In this document: positions 23,375 through 31,418 of the stretch, piece by piece | How positions within the stretch are numbered: the first letter of the stretch is position 1 | Layout of the letters: each line of letters starts with the position of its first letter | Assembly: GCA_963773835.1 (NCBI GenBank) | Contig: CAVZCQ010000002.1 | Span: 620,001 to 684,000 of the forward strand | Direction: 5' to 3' | Length of the DNA: 64,000 bases | Origin: JOPF136 sp963773835 | GTDB lineage: Bacteria; Acidobacteriota; Terriglobia; Acidiferrales; UBA7541 | Program-made: the position numbers and the translations under genes | The notes under the pieces: generated by a model | What the model was told of the DNA's origin: nothing | What the model saw: only the letters and a program-made list of their open reading frames with translations | Database searches by the model: none

Positions 23375-26355
23375 TGCAGAAACGCGCGAATTGTGTTTTG
23401 AGCGTCCCATGGGTCGGTGATTTCGATAAAGGCCCAGTGTCCAAAGTTGCCGTGATTGTTTACGGCTGGCACCCAGAGGGTTTTCGCCGTGGCCACCTTG
23501 GCTTCCTTCTCCTTTTTCGGCACTCCCGTGACTTCCAGGATGAGATTCAAAGGCTCGGCCTTTGCATCGCGAATGCGCACGATGAAGTCCGGGAAGTATT
23601 TTCTCTCCTCGCCGTTCAGCGTGTAGGGAATCGAAAAATCAAGGCCCTGATTCTTGACGTAGCAGACGACTTCCTCCATGTCTTCCAGCGCTTGAGCCAT
23701 TTTCTGTTCCCAGGATTCGGTGTCGGCGACGACATAGTTCACGTGGCATTTGTCGGCCCGGGTGGTGTAGGTGGGGCGGCCCGTTTCAAACTCGACATAA
23801 CGCGTGGAACCGAGGGTGTCGTACGGGCGCAGGATCGGCATGAGTACCTTTGTGCCCGGGTCTGACGCAGCGATGGCGCGATAGATGCGGTCCGCCGCAT
23901 TGTGGGCTGTCTCCTTCAGGAGGAGCATCTGGGGGAAGGTGTTGTCTTTGCAGGTGACACACTCCCGCAGCCAGCGCTTAGAAATATTGAGCAGTTGGGG
24001 GAACAGCCACAGCTCGGGATTTCGATCGTCATCGCAGAAGTATTTCTCAAGCACCAGCTTCGCCAGCAGGAAAGCAACTTCCTGAAGGCGGCGGCCCTTG
24101 AGGTCGTCCAGCGTGTGGATGCTTGATTCCCCCACGATCGGAGCATTCTCGGTCTTGGTGGGAACGTCGGCGGTGGAGAGCGACAGCTTGGACTCCGGGC
24201 CGAAGGAGGCGATCAGCAACTCCGCGCCCAGTTCGTACCGATAGCCGGTTACGCGCGGGAAGGTGATCTCGCAGGCGATACGCTCTTCAAGAGCCCGGAC
24301 GCGCGTGGGAGGGGGAGCGGGCTTGGGGTCTTTGGCCGAACCCGCGCTGGGGATAAAGGAGAAGGGAACGCCATAGACCTCGGCATATTCCGTCTCGAAA
24401 GCCTCGATTTCCGCCGCCTTGCCGTTTGCGCCTATTGTGCGTTTTGATGGCACATAGCTCATCCTGCGCAAGCCACGGCCCACGACCTGCTCACACAGAA
24501 GTTGCGTACCGAACGCACGAACGCCAAGGATGTGCGTGACCGTGTTCGCGTCCCACCCCTCGGTGAGCATGGAGACGGAAACGACGCAGCGGATGTGTTC
24601 GCCCAGCTTCCCCGGCTTGCCCACGGTGTTCATTACTTCGCGGAGGATGTCCTCGCCAGTGAGCGCTTCCACGTCCCGGCCTGGGAAGCGGCTGCGGTAC
24701 TCGTTCTTGAATTCCTCAATCTCACGGGCGGCGATCTTCTTGAATTCGACGCTCATCCCTTCGCCGGATTCGAGCTGCGCGCTGTCAACCAGGATCGTGC
24801 TGGGGCGCGCCGTCCACTGCCCGTCCACTACGTTGCTGAACAGCGGGAGATTGCCGGGAACGGGAATCGTGTGCTCGTCGGCCAGTTTTTTGTCCCAGCC
24901 GGCGACATAGCGGAACACCATGTTGGAGACGTTTGTGTTGTTGCAGACGACGATAAAGACGGGAGGCGTGAGGCCGCGGGCGCGGGCCTCGGCGTTCTGC
25001 TCCCACTTCCGGTAATACTTCTCGTAATTACCGTAGAGGCTTTGGAGAGCGCCTTCCAATTCGGCGGGGAGCTTTGGGTCACCGGTTACTTCCTCTGTTC
25101 CGCGGCCCTTTCTTGGAAGATTTTCGCGGATACGAAGCCACAGGTCACGATAGGTGGGTTGTTCGCCCACCATGGAATCGTCGGCTACGGGCACGCGAGG
25201 CACCTTCACGATGCCGGATTCGATTGCATCAATGAGGGAGAAGTCCGAAACCACCCACGGAAAGAGCGTGCCTTCGGAGTATCCGGAGCCGCGGAGAAAG
25301 AAGGGCGTCGCGGAGAGGTCGTAGATCGCGCGAAGGCCAATCTTTGCTTGGACAGCCTCAAGGCCGGAGATCCAAATTCGAGCTTCTTCGTCACGTTTCT
25401 CCGCCTCGCGGCGTTCGTCTCCAGTCAGCTTTTCATCGGCGCCGTCGGGTTTTCTCCGGTAGCAGTGGTGGGCTTCATCGTTCAGGACGATGATATTGCG
25501 TTTGTTTCCAAGCTCCCTGCAAACGCGCCGCGCCATCTGGTCGGGGGACTCCGTGAAGCTGGAGTTGAGGATTTGCTTGGTCACTTTGCCTGCAGAGACC
25601 TGCTCGCGCGGCTTGAAAGAGTGGAAATTCGTGATGACCATCTTCGCCCGGCCCATTTGCTCACGGAGTGCGCCCGGCACTATGTCGAGTTCCTTGTAAT
25701 AGTTCTGGGGGTCGCTAGGAAGCAGCACTCTCAGGCGGTCGCGGATGGTGATGCCCGGCGTGACAATCAGAAACGCGTCTCCGAAGCGGGCGTCCTGAGG
25801 ATTGGCGAGCTTGTTGAGCAGGTGCCAGGCGATGAGCATGGCCATCACCACGGTCTTCCCGGTGCCTGTGGCCATCTTGAAGGCGATGCGGAAGAGCGCG
25901 GGATTGGATTGGTCGTTAGCCTTTCTCAGGTCGTTTTCGATCCACGCGTCGCCGTACTTGCCTGCGATCTCCGTCAGGTAAATGGCCGTTTCCAGCGCCT
26001 CAAGCTGGCAGAAGAAGAGCCGGCGAGCACGGTCTTGGTTCTTCCAATATGCGAGTAAATCGGCCGTGGTCCTCGTCACTCCGACGTAGCCGCCCTGCCG
26101 CCATCGGGCAACGCGTTCGCGGACCTGGTTGATGAATCGGTTTTCCTCAATCCGTTCCTGTGTCCACTCTGTATCAAAGGCCATCTGCGACTTGCCAGTC
26201 TTGGAGCGCGGCCTTGCGATGGGCACAAAATAGGAACTGACGCGACGCCCGTCGACAATCTCGTTCGAGATGCCTTCGTCAGTGAAGCGGAAGTGCCGGC
26301 AAGGCTCCTCGAAGGGAGAATTCAAGATCGGGTTTTCGATCACGACGGGTTGCAT
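23371..26355 (-). CDS. res: Type III restriction enzyme subunit (Res), helicase-nuclease
   Basis: A 994-residue superfamily-2 helicase with a nuclease tail. Walker A is FKMATGTGKTVVMAM (about residue 165), the DExH box is VLNDEAHHCY, and motif III is YDLSATPFFL. Helicase C-terminal motifs are VSVSMLTEGWDANTVTHILGVRAFGTQLLCEQVVGRGLRR, segmented across about residues 590-635. The C-terminal PD-(D/E)xK-type nuclease is suggested by YFPDFIVRI and LILEVTGVPKK. It would translocate or slide on DNA and cleave when unmethylated sites are recognised by Mod. In common Type III operons mod precedes res; here res comes first. Confidence 0.9.
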   Translation of the reverse strand: MQPVVIENPILNSPFEEPCRHFRFTDEGISNEIVDGRRVSSYFVPIARPRSKTGKSQMAFDTEWTQERIEENRFINQVRERVARWRQGGYVGVTRTTADLLAYWKNQDRARRLFFCQLEALETAIYLTEIAGKYGDAWIENDLRKANDQSNPALFRIAFKMATGTGKTVVMAMLIAWHLLNKLANPQDARFGDAFLIVTPGITIRDRLRVLLPSDPQNYYKELDIVPGALREQMGRAKMVITNFHSFKPREQVSAGKVTKQILNSSFTESPDQMARRVCRELGNKRNIIVLNDEAHHCYRRKPDGADEKLTGDERREAEKRDEEARIWISGLEAVQAKIGLRAIYDLSATPFFLRGSGYSEGTLFPWVVSDFSLIDAIESGIVKVPRVPVADDSMVGEQPTYRDLWLRIRENLPRKGRGTEEVTGDPKLPAELEGALQSLYGNYEKYYRKWEQNAEARARGLTPPVFIVVCNNTNVSNMVFRYVAGWDKKLADEHTIPVPGNLPLFSNVVDGQWTARPSTILVDSAQLESGEGMSVEFKKIAAREIEEFKNEYRSRFPGRDVEALTGEDILREVMNTVGKPGKLGEHIRCVVSVSMLTEGWDANTVTHILGVRAFGTQLLCEQVVGRGLRRMSYVPSKRTIGANGKAAEIEAFETEYAEVYGVPFSFIPSAGSAKDPKPAPPPTRVRALEERIACEITFPRVTGYRYELGAELLIASFGPESKLSLSTADVPTKTENAPIVGESSIHTLDDLKGRRLQEVAFLLAKLVLEKYFCDDDRNPELWLFPQLLNISKRWLRECVTCKDNTFPQMLLLKETAHNAADRIYRAIAASDPGTKVLMPILRPYDTLGSTRYVEFETGRPTYTTRADKCHVNYVVADTESWEQKMAQALEDMEEVVCYVKNQGLDFSIPYTLNGEERKYFPDFIVRIRDAKAEPLNLILEVTGVPKKEKEAKVATAKTLWVPAVNNHGNFGHWAFIEITDPWDAQNTIRAFLQ

Positions 26356-27181
26356 GCGACGCTTCGTGGCCGGGTTTATTGGACGGGGCCATTAACTAGA
26401 TACAATATGGCGGGCTCTCTGTCGAGTCGAGAGAGAGGATCAAGCAGGTCCCGGCTTTGACCGTGTAAGGCATGAGGAGAGCGTGCCGGTGTTTGTGAGG
26501 CAGTCCCGATGGAATCGGGATCTGCGCCCCGTAGCGGGGCTCCGATGGCCGAGTCCCAACGGAATCGGGATCTTCGATGGAGAGATCCGGAGGCCGAACA
26601 GAGGACAGAGGCAGGCACCGTACAGTCCCGCCTTTTTCCCGCGCCACACCGGAAGCCCGCAGGTAGTTTCCCACCTGAAATTCACGCGCAAGCTACCGGA
26701 CTGTCCCTATCCCCCCTCCTGCTCGCCACCCGTCAGCATCCGACCAGGATGCTGATCCTGAGAGAGCGGAGCGGCTCGAAGGGTCACCAGCCACTGCTTT
26801 TTCCCCTTGACTTATGTGTAACTCTAGAGTACACTGTCGTCGCGATGACTGTTTATGCCACTCGTCAGACCAATCCGAGACTCCGAGCGCGGAACATCAA
26901 ATAACCCTAGCGCCTTCAGGCGCTTCCGGGCGCTTATCCCCCGCGCGACCCAAAATCGCTCCTGCAACCCAAGTGTTTTCAGCCACCTGCAATCCTGCGA
27001 AATTCCCCAGCCGCTTCGACCCGTCATTATAACCCCTGCATTTTCAAGAGTTTGTGCAAGTCCCCTCCCTCCATCTCCCTCATTTTCAACAGCTTGGGCA
27101 AATATAGGGGGGAGGGGGGGCGATATTGCTTCTCAACAAGCAGAGGTACGGCAATGGGGCAGGGCACGGCATGCCGTGCCC
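26356..27181. other. 826-bp gene-poor region with hairpins and an orphan promoter
   Basis: No convincing gene. It holds three hairpins at 26504-26570 (TCCCGAT-GGA-ATCGGGA; GCCCC-GTAGC-GGGGC; TCCC...GGGA with a repeated GGAATCGGGATCT). A strong sigma-70-like promoter lies at 26807-26835. An imperfect direct repeat (TTTCAAGAGTTTGTGCAA / TTTCAACAGCTTGGGCAA, near 27042 and 27084) lies closer to the next gene, and a REP at the end. The plus-strand open frames across the region have no recognisable domain. Confidence 0.5.
26807..26835 (+). promoter_or_regulatory. Orphan promoter with operator-like palindrome
   Basis: TTGACT, a 17-bp spacer, TACACT. The spacer includes ACTCTAGAGT, part of an imperfect palindrome GTGTAACTCT/AGAGTACAC. 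Its downstream ATG (26845) opens only a 19-codon frame. Dyads between -35 and -10 are typical of MerR-family promoters, but no MerR gene remains. Confidence 0.45.
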
Positions 27182-27185
27182 CTAC
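27163..27185 (-). repeat. REP-like element, class C
   Basis: On the minus strand: GTAG, then GGGCACGGC and GCCGTGCC around AT. The TAG (27182-27184) is the stop codon of the glycosyltransferase-methyltransferase gene. A CCTGCCTGCCGGCAAGGCAGG hairpin lies next to it inside the coding end, encoding the CLAGR tail of that protein. Confidence 0.6.
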
Positions 27186-29269
27186 GAGGACGGGGCCTGC
27201 CTGCCGGCAAGGCAGGCCGCTTTTCGGGCGATGACCATGATGTTGTCGCCGAAGTCCACGGTCACGTAGAGAGAACCAAAGGGCACGGCCAGCAGCTCGA
27301 GGAGCGGCGCAATGGGCCGGAGCACGGCCGCGGCTTTCTCCAGAAAGTAGCGGAGGGAGACAATTCGTTTCGCATATTCGATTGTGACTACTTCGAATCC
27401 CGCTTCCTCCAGCATGCGCGCCAGGGTGCCGCGGGTGAAGTAGTAGAGGTGCATGCGCATGTACCACGGCCAGCGGCGACCGCACATCTTTGCGTAGAGC
27501 GCGCCCGTGTCCATGGTGGTCAGCGCGAAAATCCCGCCCGGGCGCACCAGTGCGTGGATTTCGCGGAGCTGCCCTAGCGGGTCGTGGAGGTGCTCGATCA
27601 CGTCCCAAAGGGTCACGAGATCGAAGGATTCCGCAGGCAGATGGCTGAGGCGCAGCGGGGCATTGATCACCTCGTGGCCGCGCTCCCTGGTGCGCTCGGC
27701 AGCCCAGGCGCTGGGCTCCACGCCTACCGTCTGCCATCCGTGCTGGCGGGCGACGTCGAGAAAAACGCCGAGGTAGCAGCCGATGTCGAGCACGCGGCCC
27801 GGCGGATGCACGTATTTCTCAATCGCCGGCATCATCCTGGTGTAGGTGAGGACGCGGCCTTTCCATTCGCGCTCGTAAACCGCGTCCTCCACTTGCTCGT
27901 AGCGTCTCTCGATGATCTGCTCGGGCTCGCGGGGATTCTCGTAGAACAGGCCGCAGCGGCTGCACTGCACGATGTTGGTGAAATCACCGTGCTCGAGGCT
28001 GGTGCAGCGGAAGGCCTGATCGGGGAGCGCGACCATGGAACCCTCCCGGCCGGAGTAGAGCACTTTGTAGTCCTTGGAGCCGCACAGATCGCAGGGGACG
28101 TAAACCATCCCGGCCGCGCTGCCGACCGGCACGGGAGAGTGCGCCACCTTGGAGAGCAGATTCCGGTCCCACCAGGCGGCCCAGGTGACGTTCGAGTGCA
28201 TCAGGAAATTCCAGATCCCGCCGACCAGCACACCGAACACGATGCTCCAGCCGAAATCCAGATGCAGGCCGTAGTGCAACCCGGCAATCACAGCCAGATT
28301 GATCGCGACTCCGGTGACGGAGAAGGCGCAGAACTTGAAAAACCGGATCAGGATGTGAGCGCCGCCGGGCTGGGCGCGATGGGCGTCGTGGAAGGTGAAG
28401 AATTCGTTCCAGAAGAAGTTGTTGCCTATGGCGAAGCCGGCGCCGCCGAGGGCGGCGGGCAGCAGGGGCCATTCGAGGCGGGTGAGAAACACGCCGAGAG
28501 TGAGCGAGACGTTGATGACGGCGCCGCTGGTGCCGACGAGGGCGTAACGTGCGAGGCGCACGGCCTCTCCCGAATCGATGGAAATCCGGACCAGATGGGC
28601 GAAGTACTGCACGGCGGTGCGCACGTTCATTTTGCTGCCGCCGGCGGAGCGCTCTTCAAACACGTAAGGGACTTCCACGACTCGGGTGTAATTGCCGCGA
28701 GCCAGGACTTCCAGCAGGATTTTGTAGCCGATGGGATTGAGCGCGGTGTGCTGGATCACCTCCGCGCGAAGGAGGAAAAAGCCGGACATGGGGTCGGAAA
28801 CCTTTCCGAGCGTGCCGGGCAGGATGCCCGCGGCCATGAGCGTGGCGGTCCAGGAAACGAAGCGCCGCCGCAGGCTCCAGTGACTGACGCCGCCGCCGGC
28901 TACGTGGCGGCTGCCGACCACTACGTCCGCGGGAGCGCTGCGGAGCGCGGCGAGCATGCGAGGGAGGAGCTCCGGGGGATGCTGCAGATCGGCGTCCATG
29001 CAGCCGAGAACGTCGCCGCGGGCAATGCGCCAACCGGCGACCACGGCGGTGGAGAGGTCGCGTTCGTAGCGGCGGACGAGCAGGCGGAGCCAGGGGCGGC
29101 CGTCGGAGGCGAGGCGCTGAACTTCGTCGCCGGTGCCGTCGGGGCTGCCGTCGTCCACGATGATGAGTTCGTAGTCCTCGCCGCACTGGGCGAGAGCGGC
29201 GCCGGCGCGCTCGACGAGCCGCGCAATGTTGGCTCGCTCGTTGAAGGTGGGAACGACCAGCGAAATCAT
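27182..29269 (-). CDS. GT2 glycosyltransferase - GtrA - SAM methyltransferase fusion
   Basis: A 695-residue three-module protein in one uninterrupted frame. Residues about 1-240 are a DPM1-like GT2 (MISLVVPTFNERANI, IIVDDGSPDGTGDE, MDADLQHPPELL, VGSRHV). Residues about 243-375 are a GtrA-type four-helix membrane domain (ARYALVGTSGAVINVSL, AIGNNFFWNEFFTFHD, IWNFLMHSNVTW). Residues about 390-690 are a class I methyltransferase with an N-terminal zinc-ribbon pair (CDLCG...CSRCG) and the SAM loop VLDIGCYLGVFLDVA, VTLWDVIEHLHDP. GT2-GtrA joins are common, but adding the methyltransferase is unusual. Probably polyprenyl-sugar synthesis, flipping and modification for the adjacent polysaccharide cluster. 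The stop and last residues come from REP sequence. Confidence 0.85.
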   Translation of the reverse strand: MISLVVPTFNERANIARLVERAGAALAQCGEDYELIIVDDGSPDGTGDEVQRLASDGRPWLRLLVRRYERDLSTAVVAGWRIARGDVLGCMDADLQHPPELLPRMLAALRSAPADVVVGSRHVAGGGVSHWSLRRRFVSWTATLMAAGILPGTLGKVSDPMSGFFLLRAEVIQHTALNPIGYKILLEVLARGNYTRVVEVPYVFEERSAGGSKMNVRTAVQYFAHLVRISIDSGEAVRLARYALVGTSGAVINVSLTLGVFLTRLEWPLLPAALGGAGFAIGNNFFWNEFFTFHDAHRAQPGGAHILIRFFKFCAFSVTGVAINLAVIAGLHYGLHLDFGWSIVFGVLVGGIWNFLMHSNVTWAAWWDRNLLSKVAHSPVPVGSAAGMVYVPCDLCGSKDYKVLYSGREGSMVALPDQAFRCTSLEHGDFTNIVQCSRCGLFYENPREPEQIIERRYEQVEDAVYEREWKGRVLTYTRMMPAIEKYVHPPGRVLDIGCYLGVFLDVARQHGWQTVGVEPSAWAAERTRERGHEVINAPLRLSHLPAESFDLVTLWDVIEHLHDPLGQLREIHALVRPGGIFALTTMDTGALYAKMCGRRWPWYMRMHLYYFTRGTLARMLEEAGFEVVTIEYAKRIVSLRYFLEKAAAVLRPIAPLLELLAVPFGSLYVTVDFGDNIMVIARKAACLAGRQAPSS

Positions 29270-29512
29270 CCGCAGATCCAGGACGGCGCGCCGAGCCGGC
29301 CGCACATAATGCGGGGCGGCGCGGACCGCGGACGGGAAGGCTCACGCATGCCGGGTAGTATAAGGGAGAGCGGCAGGAGACGAGTGGCCCTTCGCAACTG
29401 CGCTCAGGACGCCAAGAGGCGCGAGTGGGGAGACAGATGCCGAAGACTCACTCTGGGGAGAGTCAGAATCCGGAGACCGCTCGCCGGTACTTCGTGGTCA
29501 GCCGTTCGGATT

Positions 29513-30436
29513 TCAGCCTGCGGAGGCGGCTGCTTCCGTGCGGTTGAGGACGACACCGAGGAGGCGCTTCTCGCGCAGCTCGCGAGTGACGCCCTGGGCG
29601 AGGTCATAAGGGGTCTTGCCTCCCTGGACGACCAGCAGCACACCATCGCACCAGTCGGCGATGCGCAGCGCGTCGGAGACCGGTCCGGCGGCGGGAGAAT
29701 CGAGGAGAATCCAGTCAAAGAGCGGCGCGAGTTGGCCGAGCAACGCCTTGAGTTTTCCTGCAGCGACGAGTTCGGCGGGATTGGCCGGAGGCTTGCCTGC
29801 CGGGATGAAATAGAAATTCTCGTGCGGGCCGCGCTGGAGAATCGTTTCGAGTGCGGCATCGCCACGGAGATAGGAGGCGAGGCCAGGTTCGGCGGGTGCG
29901 CCGAGAAGGTCCTGCACGCCGGGAGCGCGCAGGTCGGCATCGAGCAGGAGGACGCGGCGGTCCGTCTGCCGCGCGAAGGCGTAAGCCAGATTCGTGCACA
30001 CGAAGGTCTTGCCTTCGCCGGGTATCGCGCTGGTGACCAGCACGGTTTTCAGCGGGCGGCTTTCGCGAGCCTGGTAGAGGCGCGAACGCAGGGTGCGAAG
30101 CTGTTCGGTAGCGACCGAATGGCCCTTGCCGCTGAGGAAAAACAGCTTGGCGCGATCTTCGTGCCAGTGCGGCCGGCGGCAGGATTGAAGCAGAGCGGGG
30201 ATGGCGGGCTCCGCAGGCGTGGGCGGGGCGAGGGGCGGCGCCGCAAGGGCCAGGGCAGCGGCAACGGCGGCGGGCGCGGAAGCGGAGACAGCCGTAGGAG
30301 AGGCAGCGATGGGAGAGGGAGAGGGAGAGACGACAGCAGCGGGAGCAGCAGGGGCCGGCTCCGTCGCGGCGGGCTGCGGCGCGGTTCTTCCCTTCTCGCG
30401 TTCGGCGCGCCTAAGCGCTTCGTGTATTCGGCTCAT
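29513..30436 (-). CDS. CpsD/CapB-family tyrosine kinase-like ATPase (exopolysaccharide)
   Basis: A 307-residue BY-kinase-type ATPase. A Pro/Ala-rich N-terminal third follows MSRIHEALRRAEREKG, a start seen in XrtA/PEP-CTERM-associated kinases. The ATPase has Walker A TSAIPGEGKTFVCTNLA, Walker A' VLLLDADLRAPG and Walker B WILLDSPAAG. The C terminus (LNRTEAAASAG) has no tyrosine cluster, so classical autophosphorylation is not obvious. Last gene of the polysaccharide operon proper; it works with the Wzz-type protein to control chain length or export. Confidence 0.85.
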   Translation of the reverse strand: MSRIHEALRRAEREKGRTAPQPAATEPAPAAPAAVVSPSPSPIAASPTAVSASAPAAVAAALALAAPPLAPPTPAEPAIPALLQSCRRPHWHEDRAKLFFLSGKGHSVATEQLRTLRSRLYQARESRPLKTVLVTSAIPGEGKTFVCTNLAYAFARQTDRRVLLLDADLRAPGVQDLLGAPAEPGLASYLRGDAALETILQRGPHENFYFIPAGKPPANPAELVAAGKLKALLGQLAPLFDWILLDSPAAGPVSDALRIADWCDGVLLVVQGGKTPYDLAQGVTRELREKRLLGVVLNRTEAAASAG

Positions 30437-30473
30437 GGCCGAGCGTTCTCCCCGATTCTCTCAACTGGCCACA

Positions 30474-31400
30474 TCAACTCGGACGGCGCAGACGGTCCAC
30501 CAGCGTGGCCAGGTTCTGCAGAGCTTCCATCAAGCTGGCGTTTTCGCCGCTGGCGCCGGGAGCTTCGACGGGCTGGGCGATGGGATCGATGCGGTGCAAA
30601 TCGAATTCGCGGGCGACTTCGTCAATCGTGGCCGCCCGAACGGGGCGCTTCTGGTCCACAAAGGCGCTGATGAGGGCATGTTCGCAGAGCAGGTTGACGA
30701 CGCGCGGAATTCCACGGGCGTAGCGGTGGGCGGCCTCGACCGCCTCCTGCGAAAAAATGGGAGAGCCATCGCCGCCGGCCACGCGCAGCCGCTCCTGGAT
30801 GTAGCCGGAGGTCTCTTCCAAGGAGAGCGGATAGGTGCGGCAGCGCAGGGTGATGCGCTGGCGGAGCTGGCGGAGGCCGGGCTGGTTGAGCTTCTGTTCG
30901 AGCTCGGGCTGTCCGGAAAGGACGATCTGGAGAAGCTTTTCCGTGGCCGTCTCGAGGTTCGTGAGGAGGCGGATCTCCTCGAGAACCTGCGGGGAAAGGT
31001 TCTGGGCTTCATCGACGATGAGCACGGCGGTTTCGCCGGCGCGGTAACGCTCGAGGAGCCACTGGTTGAGGCGGATGAGGACCTGGCTTTTGAGGCGTGT
31101 GTCGCAGGCAATGCCGAAATCCGCCATCATGAAATCGAGGAACTGGGTGACGTTGAGGCGAGAGTTGAAGACGAAGGCGGTGGCGAGGCTCTGCTCGTGG
31201 AGCCAGTCGAGGAGTTTGTTGAGCAGAGTGGTTTTGCCCGTGCCAACCTCGCCGGTGAGGGTGACGAAGCCCTTGCGCGCCTGAATGCCGTAGGTGAGCA
31301 CGGCAAAGGCTTCATCCGTGTGCCGCGTAGAAAACAGAAAACGCGGATCGGGATTGACATTGAATGGATTCTCGCCGAGTCCGAAAAATTTCTTGTACAT
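30474..31400 (-). CDS. ExeA-like AAA ATPase of the XrtA/PEP-CTERM exopolysaccharide type
   Basis: A 308-residue ATPase beginning MYKKFFGLGENPFNVNPDPRFLF, a hallmark of ATPases in exosortase-linked polysaccharide clusters. Walker A is TGEVGTGKTTLLNKLL and Walker B is AVLIVDEAQNLS; sensor and arginine segments follow (LSGQPELEQKL, LRQLRQRITLR). It is packed 18 bp from the wzz-like gene and 37 bp from the kinase gene. No exosortase gene is visible in the window. Confidence 0.87.
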   Translation of the reverse strand: MYKKFFGLGENPFNVNPDPRFLFSTRHTDEAFAVLTYGIQARKGFVTLTGEVGTGKTTLLNKLLDWLHEQSLATAFVFNSRLNVTQFLDFMMADFGIACDTRLKSQVLIRLNQWLLERYRAGETAVLIVDEAQNLSPQVLEEIRLLTNLETATEKLLQIVLSGQPELEQKLNQPGLRQLRQRITLRCRTYPLSLEETSGYIQERLRVAGGDGSPIFSQEAVEAAHRYARGIPRVVNLLCEHALISAFVDQKRPVRAATIDEVAREFDLHRIDPIAQPVEAPGASGENASLMEALQNLATLVDRLRRPS

Positions 31401-31418
31401 AATCTCTTTTCGCCTGCC

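Noticed and set aside
26509..26904. 131-codon plus-strand frame in the gap after res
   Set aside because: It runs through hairpin repeats, has no ribosome-binding site and no recognisable domain; only the promoter near its end is kept.
27584..30670. 1028-codon open frame on the plus strand
   Set aside because: It is antisense to the GT2-GtrA-methyltransferase, CpsD and ATPase genes, with shadow composition (Gly/Glu/Arg-rich) typical of high-GC antisense frames.
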